Of a stretch of DNA of 64,000 nt, positions 1-9,022 are shown piece after piece. The position numbers were made by a program, and so were the translations under genes. Each line of letters begins with the position of its first letter. Positions within the stretch are counted from its first letter, which is position 1. Below the pieces are notes generated by a model, which was not told the DNA's origin, did no database searches, and saw only the letters and a program-made list of their open reading frames with translations. The stretch is taken from the NCBI RefSeq assembly GCF_000350225.1, contig NW_005179046.1, forward strand, positions 62,001 through 126,000, read 5' to 3'. This DNA comes from Chondrus crispus. Its lineage: Eukaryota > Rhodophyta > Florideophyceae > Gigartinales > Gigartinaceae.

Positions 1-1132
1 TTGCGGAACCCATGAGATAATACAAGATCGTGAGGGAGCCTAGGCCTTCGGGAACGTGTAGGTCATCGAAGCCGTCACGAATCGAGGCGAGGAACTGCAA
101 GAGCTTGATAGGGTTCGTGCCGTCGAATGGCTGGAATGACGGGAATGGCGCGTCGAATCTGCGTTTTATGCGGTAGACACTCTCACTCTCGGTCACGTGA
201 AGAGTAGCTCGTGTATCACGTCACCCGTAATGCCTGTAGGGCACCACAATCGTGAATGGGGCGAGCAAGGTCCGTTGTGGGGCGATCCCAGGACAGTAGG
301 GGCCCTCGAGAGTCTTGCCCATGTCTAACGACGGACCCACGTGGTCGGGAATCAAGGGCATTGGAGCCTCACAAGTAGTCACCAGTGACCGTGCAGGCGC
401 CCGTCGCGATTGTAGTTTCGCAGTCACGGCATCTTGATGGGATCCTATTGAGTGTTCTTGATTCGTTGGGCCGCCGACTCCGCGGAAGAACTCCTCTAGA
501 ACGCGCGAGACGGGAGGTTCATTGCCATCACGGCCAGCTTGAGCTTGAGACTGTCGATCTTGTTCTTGTACACGTTTCGGGGAATTATGATTAGGAGACG
601 GGTGGGCGGGTTCTTCTCGAACATGCATTCTCGAGGACTCGAGAATTCGCAGGCGGTTACGAATAATCGTGTTTTCGGACATGATGGCCGCGAGTAAGGT
701 CCTTATTTCTCGGACCTCGTTGGCATTCCTTGTAACTTCAAGATGTAGATCTCGAGAATTTTCACGTAGAGCCTCGAGGCTTTCACGTACCTCGCGTAGT
801 TCTGTGCGGACTGATAGAAGTAGGTCTTGAATTCCGGTGGGATTCTCCGGCGTAGACCTGAGACGAGATTCTAGCTCACTTCGATCGGGAACTCTTGATG
901 CAAGCGAATTGAGGCGCTCACGAAAATCGAGGTACATGAGCGGCAGGACGTCGGGCGATTCCATGGTGCCCTCGAGCATTGCGCATTGATCATCGCGAAT
1001 CTCGAAGCTCGCCAACGTGTCAACTGGCGCGCATGTAGACGTGTTCCCGTGTGGATTGCTCGCTGTTTCGAGCGCTTCTCGTTGCATCGCGGGCGGTGCC
1101 GATCGTGCGGCAGATCGGGTCTCGGGTGGCAT
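1..1132 (-). mobile_element. LTR-retrotransposon gag-like fossil, cut by the window edge
   Basis: The minus strand encodes a roughly 300-residue protein whose middle part (about residues 75-170) is rich in Glu, Arg and Leu and looks like a coiled coil. Towards the window edge the same strand encodes a segment with PFDGTNP and a following FLASIRDGF stretch, typical of the capsid-like part of Gag in LTR elements. The element is broken (at least one break) and runs off the left edge, so its pol part and one LTR are not visible. No LTR could be delimited at its high-coordinate side. Assignment to gag is by pattern, not by search. Confidence 0.5.
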
Positions 1133-2060
1133 CTCGGGGGAAGGACGAGGTGAAAGGGAAGACTGCCACGGAAGGAGAAGGAAGGAAATCGTGAAAAGGG
1201 AAAGGGAAGTACACTTCTAGGTCTGGAGACCAGTGTATTAGGACGCGAAACGAGGTCATGTGCTCAGACAAGGGTCGTTCGTGGTGGCGTATACTAGATA
1301 GCTAGGGGGAAGTGGGAGAGGCTTTCGGGCGACTGTAAAACCCGGGTGTGCTCGCGAAACACGGAAGCTAGAAGCGCACGACGCGGTGTTCTCGACCCAG
1401 CGGGGCTAACACACGGCCAGCGAACCGTGCGCGCGAGCGGGGAGGCAACACGCGACGTGGCCACGAGAGTCCTAGGGCGCGAGCGAGGAGAACGAGAGAG
1501 CGTGAACGAGAAAAAGTTAGTTAGTACTGCGCAAAACCAGGAACGAGAGCCGCGTCCTGGGTCCTTGGTTGCTGGTCCCCAAAACCCACGCGGCGCAAGC
1601 GCCAACGACACTATACTGTACTAGATCGCGGTCGAGATGTAACGGCTAGAGCTCACGAGGTCGCGTCATAGTACACACGTGTACAAGCGCGGTAGAAGGT
1701 CCACGTGTGCGCGTGTCGAAAGCAAGCAAGGCTGGTGTAAATGGGCTTGGTACTGTACGTCGGGGTACTTGAGTTATCTAGATATACGTGTACACGAGTA
1801 GCGCGAAAAAGGATACTAGAGTGGCGCGAGTTTGTACCACAGGTGTTAGAGCAAAGGGGAAGTACGTCGGCCCACTGTAAAAGCACGACAAACTGGTCAA
1901 AGTGTGGACCCGGAATGGGACCAGCCCTGGAAGGGGTTGTGTAAGAACACACAAAACAGGGGAGAACCCGAGCCTACAGACTAGTATCAGAAACGGGCGG
2001 AGCGCCGAGTAGCGGAAAATCTTAGAGGGAACGAGCGGGACAGATGTCAATAGTGCCGCC
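1133..2060. other. Intergenic, no recognised gene
   Basis: About 930 bases upstream of the gag-like fossil, with many short CGCG- and GTAC-containing stretches and no open frame that resembles a known protein. It may contain the leader or LTR of the gag element, but no terminal repeat could be matched. Confidence 0.4.
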
Positions 2061-2386
2061 AAGGCTAGAGGCTTGTCGTAGCCCGCGAATTGACAATCGT
2101 CACAATGTAGGGAGAGAGAAATAGGTCGTGCGACAGTAATTCGCCCAGGCTAGAGGCTAGTCTTAGCCCGCGTAGTCGCAACGACAGATGAAAAAGTATA
2201 ATAGGGAAAACAGTAGAAACGTCGAGCGACAGAGGAACGCTTAGGCTAGAGGCTAGTCTTAACCCGCGCAGTTGCAACGGCGGAGAAAAGGAGAAGAAAA
2301 TGGTAAACGCAATAGAGCCACGAAAACGTCGCAAGACAGATGCCGACAATGTCGCCTAAGTCAGAGGCTTGTCTTGACCCGCGGTG
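2061..2386. repeat. Degenerate tandem repeat, four copies, period about 86-115 bp
   Basis: A core close to GGCTAGAGGCTAGTCTT followed by A(G/A)CCCGCG recurs at about 2062, 2148, 2243 and 2358. Each copy is preceded by a similar CGACAG...CGCC segment. The copies differ by substitutions and small indels, so this is an old array. No coding function is apparent. Confidence 0.75.
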
Positions 2387-2571
2387 TCGCACCGTCGAAG
2401 GAAATCCGTTCCCAAAAGATCCTTGACTGTTCACTGTCATTGCCCGGCGCCGTCGCTTAAATAAGCGAGGTCGCGGGGTCTTGGACATTGTCCATCCTAC
2501 TGTACTACTGTACTCTATTGTGCAATGCACCGTACTATGCCATTGCTACTGTACCTTGTCATATACAACCT

Positions 2572-2727
2572 CCGGGCTGTAATGTATACAGTATGTCGTC
2601 GGCCTGTAATGCCCACATGTAGTTCGTCCGCCTGTAAGTCACACGTGTAGTCCATCCGCCTGTAAGGCACACTTGTAGTCGCGCGTCTGTTAGGCACGCG
2701 TGTAGTCCATCCGCCTGTAATGAACCC
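2572..2727. repeat. 28-bp minisatellite, about 5.5 units
   Basis: Units start at 2572, 2600, 2628, 2656, 2684 and 2711 (the last partial). Each contains CCGCCTGTAA and most end with TGTAGTCCAT. Units are directly adjacent with no unique spacer, so this is a minisatellite. It lies just before the Gypsy fragment. Confidence 0.85.
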
Positions 2728-2775
2728 GCGGCGGCGGGTGCTGTACAAATTACAAATCTTGGCTGTTATACCACA

Positions 2776-3408
2776 ATGTCGAGCTTGGACGAAGTGCGCG
2801 TCAGACAATTAGTCAACAGTGACGCCACGCAAGCTGCATTACAAGAGGTGCATCGTGATTTCAAGCAGCGCGCCGAATCTTCTCGAAAGCGGAAGGCTGA
2901 GGAGCATAATCGTAAGACAAATGTTAAACCTGTAAATTTACGCACAGGAGACTTTGTTCTGGTACGCCGCACCGTTTATAAAGATCACATGTTGCAATTA
3001 ATCTGGAAAGGACCACGTCGAATTGTATCCGTCAAGTCGGACTTTGTATAAGAAGTAGAGGACATATTAGACTCCAAACGCGCAACGGTCCATGCAAGGA
3101 GGCTTCAGTTGTACCTCGAAGATATAGACGGGAAGGTTGTGGATACGAAATTGCAACAACCGGCTGAGCACACAGAGGCTACTTTTCAAGATGCAGAGGA
3201 ACTCCTTCTCATACGCTTGCAAGATGAACGCATCGAAATTGAGGTGCAGTCGAAAGGCTTACCCGATGAGGTCGACATGACTTGGGAACCTCTCAGCCAA
3301 GTTCAGGAAGACCTTCCGGAACTCTTGACTCAATGCTTAACGACAACGGAGTCACGGAATCTTAAGGAAAAAGCACTATCTCAGTGTTTTCATCATGAAT
3401 TCGCTTGA
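2776..3408 (+). mobile_element. Ty3/Gypsy (chromovirus-type) integrase C-terminal fossil
   Basis: The first part carries a GDFVLVRR segment followed by LIWKGPRRIV, the GPY/F-like end of Gypsy integrases. The later part contains a chromodomain-like TWEPLSQVQEDLPELL. This is only the 3' end of pol. The element is broken (at least one break), and protease, reverse transcriptase and RNase H are absent from the window. Age is probably old, because no matching LTR pair is visible. Confidence 0.7.
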
Positions 3409-4159
3409 TTGCTAAAATGTTCAGTCATTGGGCACTTTAACTCATCATTGATGGATCTCGCCCACAACGTGAGATTAGATCGCCAATAGCGGGGACAGCT
3501 TGATAAAGTGGCTATCCAATGGCGGTAATTTTATGGGTGGCTGGTGAGCTCACGCTTAGGCTGAGTGAGCTCACTTTAAGGTGCTCTGTAAATCACTACC
3601 CCTCACTATACATGCGGTAGTGCGCCCTAAATCAGATTATTTCCCTGGTTCGGACAACGTCCGAACACAGGATTTTGTTTAATCCCTATGCGGTCCCCCT
3701 GACAGGGCTTGGATGCAACTGCAGGACCGATGAACTTCGCGGGCCGCGAGTTTCCTGGCGGCCTAGTACTTAGTCACAGACCAAGCTGGTATGAGTAAAG
3801 GAATCGCGCACGCGGATAACATTCGTGCTGAGCGACATTGCCTCTCTTTGTATTTCCTCATATACAACTTTCCCCTTAATTCCCTACTGGCAAACACAGT
3901 ACCTATCCACGTCTACGCGTTAGCGAACAACGCAAATTGTTACATTGGACAGTACCCGAGGGAGGGCGCGCGGCGAACAGGGACAGAGCGCACGGGCTGC
4001 GGAAGAAAGACATGCAGCCGCGCGGGATTCACGGCAAGGGGTACGCGTCTTGATGAACGATTGCCTCTTCGCAGACGATGTGTGACGTCTCGCCGCTGTT
4101 CGCGCGGGCATACAGCGTTAGAGTTGCGAATATGCGTTGGGGTTGACGCGTATAGAATC
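3409..4159. other. Intergenic, possibly the 3' flank or LTR of the Gypsy fossil
   Basis: The stretch holds short direct and inverted motifs such as GTGAGCTCAC and TGAGTGAGCTCACT near 3546-3575. No gene is recognised. An open frame at 3791-4255 resembles no known family and is probably fortuitous. Confidence 0.35.
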
Positions 4160-5759
4160 CAGACGAATAAATTGACGATTCACCACAAAAATATATTGGG
4201 AGATTTTGCGTTTAGGGGGCCGATCAGGAGCATTTTGGTGGCAACAGTCGGGTGACTTTTCTGTTGTGAACAGGGTCCGAATCATGAATTGTTGTTGCAA
4301 GAGCGGGGCGAAAAGAGGAAAAACAGCAGCATGATGGACCCGAAAAGCGAGATGTCACCTTCAGATCTCTTTTGTCCCCCGTCCAAAACAACAAAGTAGA
4401 AGTGTGTCGCCGATATAGTAGTGTAAAATGACCAGTAACCAAGGATTTTAGGGGATCTCAAGCACGACATTTCCAGAACGAAGGATAATTGTGGGGATAT
4501 CTCAAGCATGTTTCCATAATCTTTTCAAAATGCGTGTACTGCCTCAAACTATGGCCCAGGCAATTAGACACCTAGCCACTGTGCAAGAAGGAATAACACC
4601 TCTTTTTGACGTTTTCTGCGTATCTCCTCGCAACGCAAAGTTGCGTCAAATTGTCAACCTTGTCACGACGTCGCAAGGAGCAGAAAGCCAAATGTCGGCG
4701 GAACTAAGGAATAATATACGTTCGGTTGAGCCTCAGAAGATGCTTACGAGGGTTGTTCTTCTGCAAAGGTCAAACTTTTTGCATCGTCAAGAAAGCGCCC
4801 TATTGTGTTTATCTCCGGTATCAACCAGCACAGAGAAACACCTCGCAAAACTAATTCAGCGAGCGCGCGTATAGCAGTCCTCAGTCCGTTTCTTAGATGG
4901 GACATCTCAAATGGAGGCGACAGTAGCCAGTCGGCAGAACGGAACTGTGCTGCGCCATGTCACACTTAGCAAGATTCCCCAAACCCCTCCATTATGTTGT
5001 GCTTACTCTACAGACAGTTCTGGGTTTCCGTGTTGGCATGGAAAAGCTGTTCTAATCGAGAAGCATGAGAAAGCAATCTTCATCGCTTTATTGATGAGCG
5101 CCACCCAACGGCAGCTTTGGTTAAACAATACGAAAATGTTGAATACCACCTTCCTTCGCAAGCTTGCGTCGATGATGTAATATAGATTGCAAGAAGCTCG
5201 TCGCCAAGAGGCAGAACCTGCAAATTCCCAAATTCTTGCCGCCACCACGCGGGCGTCCGGTCAAGAGGGCCGGGAAGCGTAAGAAAAACTGGTACGAAAA
5301 AGGCCCTGCCGCGATGAAGAAGCGGGTGTACTCCAGTTCCTTGTGTCGGATGTCGGATCACACAGTGAAGGACTGCTCTCCGAAGCAGGTATTTGGGGAT
5401 ACCGCAGAGTTGCCCATCCTTCAGTACCGCCGCAGTATCCGACGTCACCTGTTAGTTAGTACAATTTATTGCACTGTCCACGATTTTCAACTGTTGACGC
5501 CCCTCTTTACCTACAAATTCCTTTCCTGTCACCTCAGACTTGATATGGTCACCATAGTGATCCTTACAAATAAACCGCTATCGGATTGGTACCTCTTGCA
5601 AAGTTACCACCGTCACCCCTTGTTCGCTACAACGTTTCCGATTTAACCCGTCTGTTGCCACCAAAATGCACCTGATCGCCCCCCCAAACGCAACATTATC
5701 TCAAATATATTCGTGCAACCGGCGAATGGTCAGAGTACACGTTTTATTTCTATCCGGCA
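4160..5759. mobile_element. Long-TIR DNA transposon, Mutator-like
   Basis: The segment at about 4173-4310 is the inverted counterpart of about 5590-5732. The shared inner part contains GCATTTTGGTGGCAACAG and GCGTTT...CGATCAGG. The repeats are diverged but clearly homologous over more than 100 bp, as is usual for Mutator-like elements. The octamer ATAGAATC occurs at 4152-4159 and 5760-5767 and may be the target duplication. Inside, the plus strand near 5240-5390 encodes a GRPVK AT-hook-like stretch followed by a C-x-H-x-C cluster, like the C-terminal knuckle of MULE transposases. The transposase is otherwise unrecognisable, so the copy is decayed. Confidence 0.5.
5190..5400 (+). pseudogene. 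Remnant of MULE-type transposase C terminus
   Basis: The translation shows PPPRGRPVKRAGKRKKN followed about 25 residues later by LCRMSDHTVKDC. This arrangement of a basic AT hook and then a zinc-knuckle-like Cys/His cluster is common at the C terminus of Mutator-like transposases. No DDE catalytic core could be recognised upstream between 4311 and 5190, where reading frames are short. The remnant lies inside a pair of long inverted repeats. It could also be a chance basic stretch. Confidence 0.35.
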
Positions 5760-5786
5760 ATAGAATCGACGAGGTGGGTTGCTCGT

Positions 5787-6206
5787 ATGGATCTGATTCC
5801 AGAAATAAAAAAGCAACGCGCAAGCGCGCCTGACAATCACAGAAGCTCTGTAGACATTGCAGATCTGCTCGACAAGGGGCACTGTGCCGAAGCAATTGAG
5901 CGGCAGTTCGGTATCGCAGGGCGCACCGTGCGAAACATCAGAGCTACTACTCCCTCATTACTCCGCGTAGCCAACAAGAAGCCACAATCACCGCAAATAA
6001 AGACCCGTCAGGCAGTGGGAGTTTTGGCGACTGAAGGCCAAGTTTCAGACGCTCTATCGTATCTGAGGTCGGCAAAGCGCGCGTTTCTCACTACAAAACA
6101 CGACAGAGAACACGACAGAGAACCAACGCGGAGCAGGCAGACGTTAATTACCGAGTGCATGAAAATATATGGGACGACGTCAGCTATTAATACCGTCTCC
6201 CAATAG
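5787..6206 (+). CDS. Small helix-turn-helix protein, transposase-like N terminus
   Basis: The 139-residue product contains a helix-turn-helix pattern around residues 26-55 (CAEAIERQFGIAGRTVRN), similar to the DNA-binding N terminus of Tc1/pogo-type transposases and CENP-B proteins. No catalytic core follows. The frame begins only about 20 bp beyond the right end of the Mutator-like element, so it may be a fragment of a different element that was interrupted. It is probably non-functional, and the family is uncertain. Confidence 0.35.
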   Translation: MDLIPEIKKQRASAPDNHRSSVDIADLLDKGHCAEAIERQFGIAGRTVRNIRATTPSLLRVANKKPQSPQIKTRQAVGVLATEGQVSDALSYLRSAKRAFLTTKHDREHDREPTRSRQTLITECMKIYGTTSAINTVSQ

Positions 6207-6602
6207 TGCCAGTTTTGGGGTCTCGCACGGGGCGGCACTAAGCTAATGAGCAGGGGCCACTGTCTGTAGTTCGTGGTCTCTGGATGCTCCGATTGCACTT
6301 ACCTTATGGGCGCTTTACAGTGGTTGCTTGTGCAACCTGAGCCAAAACATTACGCAAAACAACCATTTTCCTGTTCTTCACCCGCTCGGCAGCCAACGCA
6401 CTACTGTACAGTACATCGCACTGAATTGTGGACGCCGCCAGTGTTCGATGTCTCAACCATTTCTGCTCCCAATGTGCGTGCATCCACTCCTCTTCCTTCC
6501 TACTCTATACAAAAGTATCGATCCCTGGGAGGTCGCCCCAACACTACGGCTTCCGCTCCTTCAACCGCTGAATTACAGGGAGGCACTGGCTATCCTCGTA
6601 CA
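6207..6602. other. 5' region of the mitochondrial carrier gene
   Basis: About 400 bases between the HTH frame and the carrier ATG. It contains a 12-bp palindrome TACTGTACAGTA at 6402-6413, one of the dispersed GTAC motifs of this window. The carrier frame stays open upstream through this stretch, but the residues before 6603 do not resemble carriers. Confidence 0.4.
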
Positions 6603-7685
6603 ATGCCTTCCGGCGCGCCGCGCAATCCCCAAATCACCCAGCAGCGACGCCCAGCGCCTCTCTGGCAGCAGTTAGCTCTAGGCGGTTCCTCATGCGGCCT
6701 TGCTACATCTGTCACGCACCCGATTGATACTATCAAGCTTCGTCTCCAACTCCAGGGCTCCTTCTCTACGGAGCCTGCTGCACGATTCACCGGCCTCTTC
6801 TCGGGTTTGGCCACCATCACCCGCGACGAGGGCTTCTTCTCGCTGTACAAAGGCCTCTCTCCCGCTATTCTTCGCGCCGCTACGTACAGTGCCACACGCC
6901 TCGGTCTATACGAACCGCTGCGATCTGCTTTTACGCAGGGCGCAGGATTGTCGGAGCCCAATTTCCCTGTCAAGGTTTTCGCTGCGGTGTGTTCTGGCGC
7001 TACGGGTGAGTGATGCGCTTCTAATCCATGGTTTAATGGGGTACCGTGCGTGCCTGATGGCTTTTTGCTGACTGATTCTGTTCTTGTCGTCAAGGTGCGG
7101 TGGTTGGCAACCCGTGCGAACTGATCAAGGTTCGCATGCAACAAGGAGGGATTCACAGATATAGAAACGTGTTCCATGGTATATACCGTATCGCGAAGGA
7201 CGATGGCGTCGCGTCGCTGTGGATAGGGACTGGACCCGCCGCAATGCGCGCAGCACTGCTCACATCGTCGCAGCTCGCAACGTACGACCAAAGGTACGTG
7301 CAAGCGCGACCACCACTCGCCATCAACGATGCTGTCTTGTGCTGACCAAGTTTGCAATACTATATGAGCTCTCAACAGTAAACAGATGTTAAAGCGCGTG
7401 ACGGGAATTCAGGAAGGCCTTCTTGCGCATTTCGGCGCCGCCATGACTGCGGGGCTGGTGACTACGACCGTATCGACGCCCGCGGATGTGGTCAAGTCGG
7501 TCGTGATGAGTTCTAAGCCGCAGGTGGAAGTGCGAAAATGCGTGGAACATATTTATCGAAATGAAGGAGTCCGTGGTTTCATGCGGGGGTGGACGGCCAA
7601 TTACGCACGACTCGGACCGCATACGTTGCTCACAGTGATTGCCTATGAAAATTTGCGCACAGCGGTTGGCTGGAGCAATTTGTGA
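6603..7685 (+). CDS. Mitochondrial carrier family protein (SLC25-type)
   Basis: Three exons (6603-7005, 7095-7293, 7379-7685) give a protein of 302 residues, the usual carrier length. Introns of 89 and 85 bp are GT-AG; the first splits a Gly codon and the second a Ser codon. Three repeats each carry the carrier signature: HPIDTIKLRLQ, NPCELIKVRMQ and TPADVVKSVVM. Such proteins exchange metabolites across the inner mitochondrial membrane through six transmembrane helices. The motif details are closest to the dicarboxylate/uncoupling-protein group, but the substrate cannot be read from sequence. The start is the ATG at 6603, because residues after it align with carrier N termini. The gene sits alone among mobile elements yet looks intact. 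Confidence 0.88.
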
Positions 7686-8220
7686 ACAAGGAGATGCCAA
7701 GGAGCCAACGCCGCCGCCATTTTTGTGTCGCGCTGATAGCGGGATTTTTCCAGTGTTCGCTTCCACTTCAGTGCTCTCTCTATGTATTCACGCCAATAAC
7801 CATTGACGCTTCTCGTCGTCGTCTTCCAACTCTCGAAAGAACTCCATTTTCTCATCGGTAGCTACTCGGGGGTTTTCTCTGCGGCAATCGTAAACAACCT
7901 GAAGGCAAAACTCGCCTCTCGCGCACACTTCTGCTCTCGAATCCGATTGTAGAGATCTGAAACAGGGACGGTGTGATAGGTAATGTCGAATGCTTCCGTA
8001 CACCTTTGCGATTGAACGCTCCTAGCCCCGTGCCTTGGGACACATTTGTAGTGGTGGAAATGTGACGGGGATGGGATCATGGTGGAAAGCGAACAAAGGA
8101 TGGGGAGAGGTTGGGCAAGGGGCGAGTGTGGCAACGGAGATGGTACCAACTTGCAAACATCTTCTTCGCAACACTGTGCCTTCCCTCTCCTAGGACAATG
8201 AAGTGGCCTCGTAGTGGCCT
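7686..8220. other. Intergenic downstream of the carrier gene
   Basis: No gene recognised. Open frames on the minus strand are short and overlap one another without family resemblance. Confidence 0.4.
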
Positions 8221-8319
8221 TGTACAGTACCCTTGGGTACGCCACTGACCTTCACCCTTCGCAGTCAGCCCACTGGCGCATGAAGGTAATGCATGAATGG
8301 TACCCAAGGGTACTGTACA
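8221..8319. repeat. GTAC-rich foldback repeat with 20-bp perfect arms
   Basis: TGTACAGTACCCTTGGGTAC at 8221-8240 is the exact reverse complement of 8300-8319, with a 59-bp spacer. The spacer also holds shorter inverted segments (TGACCTTCA and TGAAGGTAA). The RNA from either strand could fold into a stable hairpin. Related motifs occur at 11490-11580, 49439-49488, 55208-55264 and 57459-57480. Confidence 0.8.
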
Positions 8320-9022
8320 GCGCTTCTTCTCGTTTCCAATCTGATGCATCATGCCCGGCACTGTAAGACAGAGATGTTGCAGTGTCAGTTGGGAAGAACA
8401 GTACTGTTGCGGGTCTGAATTTGATTCTTTCTTGACACGTGGGACACGCGAGAGCTGTTGCATATGACCCGGCTCCCAATGCGCGGCACAGCCCGACAGT
8501 GTCAGGCGAGGACATGGCGAGGACTTGGAGACGTTCGGGGAAGGGAGGCGGTGCGGTGACGCGAGGACGTGGCGGGACGACGAGAGCGTTTTGACCCAAT
8601 GGCGTCGCTGGAGGCAGACAGGAGGCGCTGGCGGGGCCGCCAGGGCTACGGAAGGTGTCGGGCGGAAGCGCGCGCAGGACGTTGGGCAAGGGCGTAATGG
8701 TGGATACGGTGGCAGCAAGAGGGGAACGTGAGGCTCGGAGGGGACGGAGGGAGGTTCGCAACGGAAGGGCGGGCAAACGGACCGAGTCCTGGACGGTGGC
8801 GGCAGGCGCCTGCTCGAGGAATGGAGGATGGGATGCCGCCGATGGTTGCCAGTATCGACAGTATAAGTTAGTCGCAGCGCGTAGAAAGGAAGGCCATCGA
8901 GGGAGCAAGAGGCGACTTGGGAGTAAACTTGTGGACTACCTTCAGAAATCGCTGTTCTTTCGGTCCGTAGGGTGGCGGCTTGGACTAGCCGCAACAGTAC
9001 AGTATTGCACCGTACATTTGAC
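8320..9022. other. Intergenic, no recognised gene
   Basis: Both strands have fairly long open frames here (minus 8077-9024 and 8252-8908), but they are Pro/Ser/Arg-rich, overlap in different frames and match no family. They are most likely a by-product of base composition. Confidence 0.4.

Noticed and set aside
2572-2727. CRISPR-like array of 28-bp units
   Set aside because: The units are contiguous with no spacers and sit in eukaryotic DNA; it is a minisatellite.
3791-4255. 154-residue frame after the Gypsy fossil
   Set aside because: Crosses into the Mutator-like TIR and resembles no protein.
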